Shown here: positions 12,401-22,457 of the stretch, piece after piece
Numbering within the stretch: position 1 is the first letter of the stretch
Layout: each line of letters begins with the position of its first letter
Assembly: GCF_000275845.1 (NCBI RefSeq)
Contig: NW_006766888.1
Coordinates: 1,131,842-1,195,841 of the forward strand
DNA length: 64,000 bases
Origin: Dichomitus squalens LYAD-421 SS1
Taxonomy: Eukaryota > Basidiomycota > Agaricomycetes > Polyporales > Polyporaceae
Reading direction: 5' to 3'
Notes under the pieces: generated by a model
Databases searched by the model: none
The model's input: only the letters and a program-made list of their open reading frames with translations
What the model was told of the DNA's origin: nothing
Position numbers and translations under genes: made by a program

Positions 12401-12894
12401 TCTGGAGGGGTGCAGGAAGAGGGCTGGGATGTGGTGTAGCTGGAAGGTAGGATGTTAGCGAGAGCGAGCGGGAGAGTCAGCAGCGAAGACGGCCGCACCC
12501 AGACCGGAATGATCTCCTGTAAGGTGTAGACAAGGTACTCGCCCTCTTCGCCCTTCTTCGCTCGGCCAATCCAAGCGGTCTGCATATCTTCGAGAGCGCG
12601 TCGTTTCGTGGTAGCATCCTTCTTCGCGAGGAGGCGCAGCACCACGACGAGTTCCGCAGGGAGCCTCTGCGCGAGCCCAAGAGTATCAAGAGGATCTGGA
12701 ACGATTGGAGCGGGTTTTACAGGGGGGACATAGACCTTCTTGCGAGGCTCCTTCTTGCTCTTCTTATCCTTGCCTTTGGGCTTCTTCTCCTTGGGTACCT
12801 GGGGCTCTTCCACGACGCCCTGTGTGGAGGCAGCCTTGCGAGCATGCTTCTTGCGCGTAGCAGATGTCGCGGACGACTTTCCCTTGGGTGCCAT
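6443..12894 (-). CDS. LTN1: E3 ubiquitin ligase listerin
   Basis: Listerin (Rkr1 in yeast) binds 60S subunits carrying stalled nascent chains and ubiquitinates those chains for degradation. The start is the ATG at 12894 (MAPKGKSSATSATRKKHARK), followed by a Lys-rich stretch and the conserved N-terminal region with DTLGLAQRLPAELVVVLRLL. The first exon is 12499-12894 and the second starts at 12439. A long helical-repeat middle follows. The C-terminal RING is rebuilt across two introns: CAIC, then KPCKTCKNRFHAACLYK, then WFNTSHSSSCPLCRSE in the last exon (6443-6508), giving the Cys/His pattern of the LTN1 RING variant. Many small introns interrupt the gene and I did not resolve all of them, so protein length (roughly 1,700-1,800 residues) is an estimate. 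A GAGCCC hexanucleotide repeat near 11971-12000 codes for Ser-Pro repeats in exon 2. Confidence 0.88.
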
Positions 12895-13260
12895 GGGGCG
12901 AGGATTTGACTAGCGAGGAGTGGAAGTGTACCGAGTGAGATGCATAAGGCGGCGAGCTTATGAGAGTCGAGTCTGCGCGAGTCTTTCCACCACCCTTTCC
13001 GAATCCGGCACCGCGACGCCATGACGCACTCCAGTCATTCCCGCACGTGCCTATCATCTACGGAGGCGATTGCTCATATCCGCGACCTCTACTGTCCGCG
13101 CTCCTACTGGTAGCTCGTCTGTATTCCTCATCCATCGTGATCTGAGGGTGCGCTACTTTTGCGGAGACTGCTGAGCAGGTCATATAAGCCCACGAACGAG
13201 ACCGGTGGAAGATTGCTAGCAGGACAGCAGTCACCCTCGTGGCGTCGAAATCGATTCACC
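12895..13260. promoter_or_regulatory. Divergent intergenic region, LTN1 and the 143-residue gene
   Basis: A 366-bp gap separates two start codons that point away from each other, so it should hold both promoters and 5' leaders. I see no clear TATA box. Confidence 0.5.
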
Positions 13261-13877
13261 ATGTCCAAATGTAGGGTACTGGTACCAGCCTGCACCGTTG
13301 TCTGGTTGCTTACGCCGCTCGCAAGCACAATCGCAATACGCAGCTGCATCGGGCCTCCCGCTCATCAAATCACCTAGTCTGCGCCTTCCCCGGCCTGTTC
13401 GTATCCCATTGTCGATAAGACATGTTAGTGACATTGACGAACAATGACAGGTAGAACTCCCACCGGACATTCATCCCCTGCCAGATAGTGTGACTGCATA
13501 TGTGAGTCCCAGGCCAACCAAAACTGTCGAAGACGATTGATAAACGCCATGTTACTTAGTTCGTATACCCGTTCACGCTTGAGCCGCACGTCCTCACTGT
13601 GGAGGCATCTCGAAGATCCACTCTTGCTGCGCATGCCACTCGCCGCGAGGCATACCTCAAGGCCCGAGAGGAAGAGAAAGAGCGGCGGAAGCGTGAAGCT
13701 CTCCGAAAGATTGCCCCGGGTTTCGAACCGAGGTCTACGCCGCTCGTCCCTACCAAGCGGTTCTCAGGTATTCCTATCTCACCTACAACTCCCTCCGCAG
13801 ACGACTCTACCCACAGAAGAACCAAGTCGGTCATGGAGGAGTTGGTTGACCATCTGGCAGCCCTGGACTCGAAGTAG
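13261..13877 (+). CDS. Conserved small protein of unknown function
   Basis: I do not recognise a named family. Exons 13261-13270, 13344-13396, 13451-13501 and 13560-13877 give 143 residues in phase; the first coding exon has only 10 nt (MSK plus one base). Junctions 1 and 3 have strong donors (GTAGGG, GTGAGT); the second intron has a weaker GTTCGT donor and is less certain. The protein begins MSKSASGLPLIKSPSLRLPR, has a middle part (VYPFTLEPHVLTVEASRRST), a highly charged helix (about residues 65-85, rich in Glu, Lys and Arg), then RKIAPGFEPRSTPLVPTKR and a C-terminal EELVDHLAALD helix. There is no signal peptide or membrane segment. The clean domain-like block and intron pattern make a real gene likely; function is open. 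Confidence 0.72.
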
Positions 13878-14506
13878 GCACTTCGATCGGCGAAGTCGTA
13901 TAATGTAGGTTATTGTACAATAGTATCAACATGTGGTGCGGATTAGCAGATGGGTATGCAATCATCTTTCAAGGACGAACGCTGTGATTCCTCACATCGA
14001 GCGTATCACCGCGCCCGTCGTCAGCTGAAACTTATTCAGCTTGCCTCGTCGCACTCGTGCACGTTTCCGTGTTAAGTCCGTGGCAGGGAAGCCCACATGC
14101 TATATCCTGGAAGCATCTATCTTCCCAACATGGCCCACAATAAAGCTTCTTAGCAGCTGGCAGCGCGCTCACCACGCGCTCCCAAACCAGTGTACTCCAT
14201 TACGTTGTTCCGGAGGAAATATACCAAGTACTAGTACCACCGTATAGTAGCTGCGCCGTCGACGCCTGTTATGCAGCGTGGAGATTTCTCGTGATTAGAT
14301 TCTTTAGTTCCGAAGAGCCGGGCGACGAAGCGTGGTAAGTCCTCGGGCAGGCGCGAGCCCATTGTACTTATAGCACTGCGTCTCTTGGCCTCCTCCTTCT
14401 TCCCCAATCTAATGCTCCCGCACCAAGACGCTCTGCTCATCCACCCATATCGCTAAGACCTCAAGGTGGACCACTAATTTTGTACGATCCTTCAAAGAAT
14501 CAGGCA
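13878..14506. other. Intergenic region, no gene recognised
   Basis: About 630 bp between two plus-strand genes. Short open frames only, none with recognisable features. Confidence 0.5.
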
Positions 14507-17080
14507 ATGTCTCCTCGGGATAACGTCCCAGGCCGCAAAGCATTCAGCCCAGACCGAAGATGTCACGTACGTCGTCCCATCCTCTACTCACTTCCCTCAT
14601 GTTTCCCTCCCCCTTTCCCATTCGTACACCTCCAAACGAGATGTTGAACACCGCCCGCCGTCGCGCAGTGGTTCGACAGCAATGGCCGGCCCTACAAACG
14701 CCTCGACGGCGGCATCGGCTGCCCCCGCAACCGCATGTGCTACTTCGCCCACCCCAATGACGGCGAGCACTGGCGCAACGCCCGGGCCTCCGGCGAGCCC
14801 CCGCTCCAGTACCTCACCGACGACGAGTACCGTCTCATCGTCGGCCGACACCGCTCGCCCGGCCGCCCCCCGCCCTACCTCCCGAACCACCACAATCACC
14901 ACCACCCCCAGTCCGCCGTCGCGAATGCCGCCCGCCATCGCTCCCTCAGCCCCGGGCGCAGGCGCGAGCGGCCCCCGAGCCCTGCCCCTGGTCCGAGTCT
15001 GCGCCGCCGGTCGGACAGCCGCGAGCGGGCGCTGGCGGCGAGCGCCGCCGCGTCCCCAACGCTCGCGCAGCGTATCCGTGGGCGGCGGTCGATCAGTCGT
15101 GAACGGGAGAACGCAGCCGCGCGTGCGTATGGACACCGAAGCTCGCGCTCGCGCTCGCCCGTCCTCCGCGGAAGGCTTCGCACGCCGCCACCGCCGGCGG
15201 GCCCAGCTGGTGGGGCGCCGCCGAGGGGTCCCAGGCCCTATGGTGCGATCCCGGATGGTCCTAGGAATGGAGGCGGTGGTGCAGGGGCGGCGAACTTCAA
15301 CCACAGAAGCCCGATGTTCCTGAAGAACGAGGCTGTGGACGTGCCAATGAGGGACGTGGGGACGACGTCCACGAAGGCGTCTTACGGAAGGGAGAGCAGC
15401 ATCGCGAGCACCCGCATTCCTTCCCAGCACTCGTCCCCTTCAAGAGTTCATGCTACGGCTTCCGTATCCATGGCTGGAATGGACGCTGACCGTGCAGCTG
15501 TGCCGCAACCGACCGCAAACGCAGCTGCTACTCCTCCCTCAAGCGTTCCCACTCCGGACACGATAAAGACCCTGTTGGAATCTAACCAGCTCCAGTGGCA
15601 GCAAATATCTTCTGCGGTAGCCGCCGCCACATCGGCGGTGCCAAAAGCGTCCGGGCAGGGCGCTGGTTTTGGCGGAGATCTCTCCATCGAAGAGAAGAAT
15701 AAGATCTGGTCGAGCCGTGTCGAGTGAGTGATGCAATGTGCTTCGCAGACTGACCTGAAATGCCGACGTAACGTGCCCGCCCCGCAGACTTCTTGCAGCG
15801 GCGACGCGCATACATAATGACTGCCGTTCGATGGAAACCGATATCCGTGATTATAAGCAGCTCGTCGAATCATTCAGCTACCAGACTCTCCCCGCCGAGG
15901 ACAGGACCGTGATAGAGGGCCACCTGCAAAGTTTGCAGGGGCAGCTGGGACAGAAAGCGGACGATATGAAGAAGATCCTGACCAATTTATCGTCCGCGAA
16001 ATTTTGGCCCACATACACAAACCGACGCACACTCCCGCCCGGATTGGATGGAAACAGCAAGGAACATCAACAAGAGCTGGCTAAAGAAATCGGGTCTCTG
16101 AAAGGCTCTGTTTCTCAACTACAGGACTTGTTTAAATCTGTCGATGCGCGATGGGAGCAGATGTCTAAGCAACTTCAAAGTAATCTCTCGTCCGAGTCTA
16201 GGGCCACTGGTGGAGGAGACGTGGAGATGGCCTCAAACCAAGCCAGTACGTTCTTGGCCGAAGCAATTGTCCCTTCAGAACTGGAGAAAATCCGCGACAC
16301 CATGGCGAACTTCGAAGAACGCCTGGGCAGGCTCGAACGTGATGTGCAGGACCCGTCGCTGCTCGCGCAGATCGACGCGATCATCGCCGAAAACGTGCAA
16401 TCCATCGTCCTCGCCTCTACGGGAACCGTGCAGGCCAAACCGCCCGAGCCTCGTGCCGCGCTCACCGAGGAGCAGCTCAAGACGCTCCAGACGTTGCAGC
16501 AGCATGCGGCGACTACTGGGCAACAGGTCGCAAGGCTGTCGCAAGAAGTGGCGCAGCTGGCCGGATTCAACGAACGGCTGCAGACCGAGAACATGGCGCT
16601 CCAAGCCGAGAACGTCCAGCTCCGGCAGCAGCTGGAGGAGGTACGCCACACTGACTCGTTTCTCAGCCCGTTCGGCTTAACGCGTGTTCATGACAGCTTC
16701 AAAATACGCAGACGTCGTCGGGAGATTCGACGCAAGCCGATAGAATGATATCAGAGATGCGCGCATTGAACGCGGCCGTCCGGGCGTATATCTCTCAAGG
16801 CTCTTCTTCGCAATCTGCTGAACCCATGGGAGACGCAGTTGTTAAGCAGATTGCACCCTACCTCGTCAAGTCTATCCCCGAACTCATTGCCCCGCAACTT
16901 CAGGGCCTGCGCGATCAACAAGAGACACTGCGTGCTGCGCACACGCAGGCCATTCAAGAATTGTCGACGAAGATGTCCTCAACGTTGCAGGCTATTGAAG
17001 CGATTCGTGTCTTGGTCGGAGGGCTGGAGGTGAAGAGTCCGCCGCCACCTTCTCACCCGACTGTGAACGGAGCGTCGTAG
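14507..17080 (+). CDS. CCCH zinc-finger protein with RS-like and coiled-coil regions
   Basis: Probably an RNA-binding nuclear protein; no specific orthologue is recognised. Exons 14507-14566, 14669-15723, 15788-16640 and 16697-17080 give 783 residues, all phases consistent. An N-terminal CCCH finger is split by the first intron: Cys19, then Cys38, Cys44 and His48 (CX18CX5CX3H; the second part reads CPRNRMCYFAHPNDGEHW). Residues about 70-290 are Arg/Ser/Pro-rich with SRSRSP-type dipeptides and look disordered. Residues about 370-780 are mostly helical with several predicted coiled coils (for example LQAENVQLRQQLEE just before the last intron, and the LVKSIPELIAPQLQGLRDQQ segment in the last exon). 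CCCH fingers usually bind single-stranded RNA and RS-like segments often act in RNA processing; that role is inferred. Confidence 0.82.
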
Positions 17081-17455
17081 AAGCTTTGATAATGCTGTTC
17101 TGATTATGAACCCTTCCGCCGTCCTCATGCTCGCATATGCTTTAAATTGGCTGCCTTTCTTTCCTCCTTCGGCATCACCTGCACTTCTACCAGTCGTCAC
17201 CGCACTGCCAGTATCTATCTTCATGCAATTACCATATTCCGTTGTTGTATCCGTAGCGCAATTATGTTATGCCTGACGGCCGAAAGCCATCGAGTTGTAG
17301 TCCAGGGACTCCGTTCAGACCCATATGAATACAATTTTGTGACATGCGTCGTCGCATATGCATGGAGCGTGCATACTACATAATGCGCGGATGGTAGATA
17401 GTGGCAGTGATAATACGGATGGCGAGACAAGGACAAGGATACGATGCGAAGACGA
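17081..17455. other. Convergent 3' region
   Basis: A 375-bp gap between the ends of two converging genes. It should hold both 3' UTRs and poly(A) sites. Nothing else seen. Confidence 0.5.
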
Positions 17456-18143
17456 TTACTGCACAAAGAATGAGCACGAAGGTCGTACGGACGAGTGGGT
17501 AGAGGGGGATACTCACGAATTGGAGCGCAGCACCCTTCGTCTTCTTCTCACCACCAAGCTCGAAGCTACAGCGCTGACGTAAACAACGGCAACGAAGGGG
17601 AACATGGACGAGGGCAACGTACTGCTTGCAACGCTTCAGGGAGAGCTGCATCTTGTACTTGCACACCGTGCACTCTAGCCGGAGCACGACCTTCTTCGTC
17701 GTCTTTGCCTGTTACACCGATACGCCATCGGTTGAGCACTGGTCTTGTTGCCGCGCCCTAATCAATACCATGAAACGTACCTTCTTGTGGAAGACGGGCT
17801 TGGTCTGACCACCGTACCCGGACTGCTTACGGTCGTAACGACGCTTTCCCTGCGCAGCCAACGAATCCTTGCCCTTCTTGTACTGGGTCACCTTGTGAGG
17901 CCTGCAGGACAACCCGGACGCTCAACACCACGCTCGGAGCATGAGGATAACGGATACATACGTGTGCTTCCTGCACTGCTTGCCCTTGCAGTCTAGAAAG
18001 CCCCAAGTCAATACCCCATCTCAACCTTCTCTCCCGTCCGAGCGAACTCACAAGTCCGGCGAGTCCTAACGAGAAGCGTACAGTCAGCACCCCGGCATAT
18101 AATTAAAAAGCAATGCTTCAACATACTTGGGGATGTTGACCAT
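17456..18143 (-). CDS. RPL42: 60S ribosomal protein eL42 (L44/L36a)
   Basis: A component of the large ribosomal subunit near the E site. Seven coding exons (18127-18143, 18052-18065, 17962-17992, 17781-17901, 17633-17708 extended to 17623, 17517-17565, 17456-17458) give 106 residues, the normal family length. The sequence starts MVNIPKTRRTYCKGKQC and ends [11 protein letters not shown]. The four zinc cysteines are in place: Cys12, Cys17, Cys74, Cys77. Residue 56 is Pro (QTKPVFHKK), the cycloheximide-sensitive form in yeasts, where Gln56 gives resistance. The last coding exon supplies only the TAA stop: codon 106 (TTC) is followed at once by GTGAGT, and the acceptor TTTGTGCAG is followed by TAA. 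Dense introns are usual for fungal ribosomal protein genes. Confidence 0.95.
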
Positions 18144-18428
18144 GGCGGAGGTGTCGTTGGCGACGTTGTCTTGAGGATTGTGGGCGGGTGGACGTGCGAT
18201 AGTCTCAGCAATCCGTCCCTCCGACGGAAACGGCAACTAGTTGATCAAACAAGGTTCACACTCCGCTCAGCCACAGTCAGAGAGTGCTCAGCCAGTAGGC
18301 GCTTATTGTACACCCCACAGTGAGCGTCGATATATCACTGGCATACATATGTGAGCATTGCGAAGGCAATGTATATACGCGAGTGGAACGTGTCTAGTAC
18401 ACAGTGTATAGTCCGTACTCCATGTCGA
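18144..18428. other. Intergenic region between eL42 promoter and NAA15 3' end
   Basis: A 285-bp gap holding the eL42 promoter and the NAA15 3' UTR on the same strand. No further element recognised. Confidence 0.5.
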
Positions 18429-21400
18429 TTAGCTTATAATCTCCGCCTTCTCTTCGACCGCGTCCGCCACTGGGTCCTTCTGCACGACGGCCTTCTGCGC
18501 AGCAGCGAGGTCCTCTGGAGGCACAAATAGCGTTGAGAGCTGGAACTTCGCTCTACAGGCTGCTCGGAACTCCTCTGCCCGTTGCGATCGGATCTCGGTC
18601 AGGAACGCGACGATCGCGAGAGCCGTCTATGAGTTACAGCGTTCGACGTTTGGTTGTATGAAATGTCTATACACAGCAAACATGAGCGTACCTCTAGTTT
18701 GAGCTCTGTATCGGCATTGAGCGCGGTGAAGATCGACGCTTCGACCTCTTCTCGAGGAGCGCCGAGCGTCCGCGAGACCTTCGTGGCGGCAAGGACCGCG
18801 TCTGCTCGTGAGGAATGGCGCTGGAGGTATTGCGAGTTGAATACCTCCAGCGATACTTCATCCGGTATGAGTTTCTGAATCGCTGACAAAGCGGCAGAGG
18901 CGGCGTTCTCGGACGGCTTGTCTGTCAACGATGTCCCTTTATAAGAGCGTTGCGGTTAGCGCAGGAGGTAAGTGGACATGTAGGATCACATCGTACATCT
19001 TCGCTGGAAGTCAACCAGACGGAAATGCAGTTCTGGTGAGTCTGCGTTCAATGCATGTGCGCGGTTCAGAGCCTGAATGGCTTGCAGATATCTCTCTGTG
19101 ATTGCGAGGTGTTAAATCCATAGTGAACAACGGGAGGGAATATCACGAACTCCGCCGGACCGCGACGTCGTGGATTGCGAGCCACGCATCGATGTTATCT
19201 TTAGCCATCGTGGTTAGAGGTTTGAGCACCTTTGCTGCACGCTCGAGCGGGTCCGACGCTTGCAGGAGCTTCGTGCCATCCGGATCTTCGTCCTTGAGTG
19301 GACCGATATCAAGGCCCTTGTCCTCGTTAGCGGAGTTCTGGTTAGCTACGCGGTGACAGAGTAAGCTTGAGAGCAAATGCAGAGTGATGACCTGCATGGG
19401 CGTACCCTTCTTGGCCTCCTCCTGGACCTTCTTTTCGGCTCTTTTCGCCTTCTTCTTCTGCTTCTTGGAGAGTTCCGCTGCAGACGAAGAGCAGCGGAGT
19501 AAATCGCATGGAGTGATGGGTTTATAGCGACCGCGGCTTACACTCAGACGAAGGCTTTGTCGCTAACGACGGGTCATCGTGTACTTTGACGAGTATCTAA
19601 CGCGACTTCAGCATGTTACTGCAAAGGGCAGCTCAATGAACACGTACTCGAGAAGCCTCGATGGCTGAGTGGACGTACGCAGGATGTGACCGTAAGTTGT
19701 CCTCCCACTTGATCAAGCTGTATCATGATGACCGTTTAGACACGGCACTCAGCCTCGTAAGGATCCCGACACTCACTTCAGGTAGATGTTGATCGTGAAC
19801 TTGCGCACGGAGTACCCGTGGAAGTCGAACTGGTCATCCTCAAAGACATCAAAGATCCTATGGATCGCATCGTACTTCTTCAGCGCCATCGCGAGGTTCC
19901 CATTACGCAGCTGCGCGTCCGCCTCCTCGGTCAGGTATATCAGCGACTGCATGTCTTCCAGGTCCTGCGACGGGCTCGGGGCATCTTTCTGTGCACACCC
20001 AGTGCAAGCCTCCAAGTCAATACAAGCACCACGGAGTCCGGTGATACCTAGTACTGAGACGTACCTTTGTGAATAGCCCAAACACTTCGACCGCCTCATC
20101 GATCAACCCTGCCCTCAGGCGATACTTGCCCGCCTTCGTGTTCAAGAACCGGTCCTGCAGATCCAGCGTCCTCGCCAAATCCATGTTCTTCGCCGCTCCG
20201 AAGGGGTCCCCCGCGCGCTTCAGGACACGCGCCTTGAACATATACAGCTCGGGCAGCGTCGGCGTGTGTCCAATCGCCTCATCTAGCAGCTCGATCGCTT
20301 TCTTGTGACTTCCCAAGAACGAGTGATGCTGTGCCAGGTAGTAAAGCGCCCATATGTACTCTGTGGGGTCGGTGTCGGGCGGCGAAGGGGAGGTTGCGGG
20401 GTGGACGAGCGTCGACAGAAGGGAGGTGACAGTCTGCTCGATGGTGTCGCGCTTTGAGGAGGAGCGATAGAGGGACTTGAGGTCGGCGAAAAGGGAGGGG
20501 ACGCCCTTCTCGAGGCGAGTCTTGAGGTAGGGCTGGACGAGCTTGGTGAATTTGTCTCCTGATGGGTACTGTGGGTTGGTATGTATCGGCTTGAGTCAGT
20601 TGAGGCCACATACCTTGAGCGATCTCAAGTGCTATTCGGAGTGGGGCGGATGCTTTAGGAAATTGGGCCGAGAAGTCGTGCAAGCTGTGCAGAGCTTGAT
20701 CTCGTTGCTCGTCCGTGATAGCCTCTGCAAACAAGAATGAGGAACGCCACCACCATCTGATACAAGCAACGTCTTACCGAGGTCAATTCCGCGACTTGCC
20801 AGGTACCCCTTATAATAATCCCAGCAGTTCGGGTTCTGCTCGATGAGCCCCTGCCACGCCTGCTGCGCCTCGTCCTTACCAGCCTTCGACAAAATTCGCG
20901 CTAATAGTAGTGGACGGAGGCGGTCGAGCCGTCTTGAGTACTCACGGCCCACTCACCAATGCGCCCAGCGGCTCACCTCGGAACTCCTGAATCGCGACCC
21001 GGTCGATGATAGCGCGCGACTTGGCATTGGCGTCAAGGAGCGAGAGCGCGTCCGCGTACTCGCCGAGCTCCTCCAAGACACGGACGTGATATAGCAGGAT
21101 CTCGGACATCTCGACGTCGTAGTCGGGCACATTCTGCTTGGGCGCGTTCAGTGACAGGTGAGGGGAAGAGGGGATACTTGTCGTACGCACCTTGACGATG
21201 CGCTCATACTGTTCGAGCACACTCTTCGCCTCTGCGAGGTTGCCGCTCAGGTGGTACGCAACGGCGAGTGCGATCCAGTTCTGACGGAGCTGAGGCCGTA
21301 GCCTGAGGAGGGTGTGGCGGGTCTCGACAAGCCCGTCGTAGAGCCGCAACTGCGTCTGCAGATGCGCGGCGTCGCGGAGGATGTTCATGTTTTCCTGCAA

Positions 21401-22204
21401 TCATCACATTGTCAGCGAGCTCCGATCCGATGCATGGATTCGGCAATCCTGGGCTTCCGGAGAAGTAAAGATTTGAGGCTATGACAGATCTAGGACGACA
21501 ATACGCGATGGAACGCTGCTTCACGGCGTGTATAGTCGCACGCGTAAATTTGCCTGTTAAGACGCGGGTGATCCGCACAGAAGTGGGTCCGTGGCAGACA
21601 ATGCTTGGGCTCGCCCGAGGGAGCACAACAGCCAGGCCACACACGCATTCTGGTCGGGTTGTGTGAAAATGATGCAGATGATTCAGCCCTGTCGTCGGGC
21701 ATCTTTGCCCGACAAGGCGAAGCGGTTTGCACGACGGAGAGTCATCGTAAGCTCTGCCATGCCAGAAGACATATATGCGCTCAGTAGAACAAGTGGATCT
21801 GACCTTGTCAAAGCGCAAGGCTTGAGTGTAAGATTTAAGAGCCTCTTCATAGTTTTTCTGGCCCTTCTGGATGAGGCCAAAGACATGCCAGCATATGTGC
21901 GAGGTGAGATCGAGGCGGACGCCCTGCTTCACGAGTTCGAGGCCTTCCTCGCGCCGGCCGAGATGTGTGAGGATGAGTCCCTTCATGCACAAGGTTTCTA
22001 CAATCTGGCTTGAGCACGCATAGCTAAAAGCGTGCATTGCAGGTGTGACGCACCACCATGATTAGGGAACTTTTTGAGGATAGCATCCGCAGTCTTGAGG
22101 CCCTTCTTCAGTTGCCTGTCTTCATAGTAGTGGAGGACCTCCTTGAAGAGACCAGACTCCTTCAATGGGAGCGCTCTACTCGGCAAAATCCCAGCAGGAG
22201 GCAT
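18429..22204 (-). CDS. NAA15: NatA N-terminal acetyltransferase auxiliary subunit (NAA15)
   Basis: NAA15 is the TPR scaffold that carries catalytic NAA10 to the ribosome, where NatA acetylates Ser-, Ala-, Thr-, Gly- and Val-starting nascent chains. The start MPPAGILPSRALPLKESGLF matches the family start (PPKENALF-type). Conserved blocks follow in order: ETLCMKGLILTHLGRREEGL, GLIQKGQKNYEEALKSYTQA, YHLSGNLAEAKSVLEQYE, NPNCWDYYKGYL, EYIWALYYLAQHHSFLGSH, GKYRLRAGLIDEA, DQFDFHGYSVRKFT, a Lys-rich stretch (SKKQKKKAKRAEKKVQEEAKK), then DGTKLLQ and the tail AEIIS before the stop at 18429-18431. Exons resolved in phase: 22054-22204, 21804-21997, 21191-21394, 20977-21133, 20778-20900, 20614-20724, 20065-20558, 19777-19988; further small exons run to 18429. 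The intron 21395-21803 is 409 nt, far longer than its neighbours. The intron 21134-21190 is 57 nt, in frame and stop-free. Confidence 0.93.
21693..21712. other. Perfect 8-bp hairpin inside the long NAA15 intron
   Basis: GTCGGGCA (21693-21700), a 4-base loop, then TGCCCGAC (21705-21712). It lies in the middle of the 409-nt third intron of NAA15. I could not place convincing snoRNA box motifs around it. Confidence 0.6.
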
Positions 22205-22457
22205 GACTAGGTCGACGAGGAAAGCAAGGAATGCGAGTGCGTCGAGCCAGAAGGCGTATATGGCCGGGGCAGCCACACTTGCGCGCGGTGTATGCAGATC
22301 TGGGATTGTGGCGGAGAGCAAGAGCGCGCGGCTCAAACAAGCGACAACAACGCGCGACGCGCTTCTCGCGCACCCTCGCCTCCACACCGTCTGTTGTCTC
22401 CCTCTCCCTCTCCCTCCCCTACCGCCACGCCCGCCCCCCCTTTCCTCACCGCCCGCG
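22205..22457. promoter_or_regulatory. Bidirectional promoter region, NAA15 and PDS5
   Basis: Only 253 bp separate the divergent start codons. The half nearest PDS5 is pyrimidine-rich on the plus strand (CT-rich tract about 22380-22445), as is common just upstream of basidiomycete start codons. Confidence 0.6.

Noticed and set aside
14597..15430. 277-codon antisense frame over the CCCH gene
   Set aside because: Low-complexity Arg-rich shadow of the GC-rich RS-like region.
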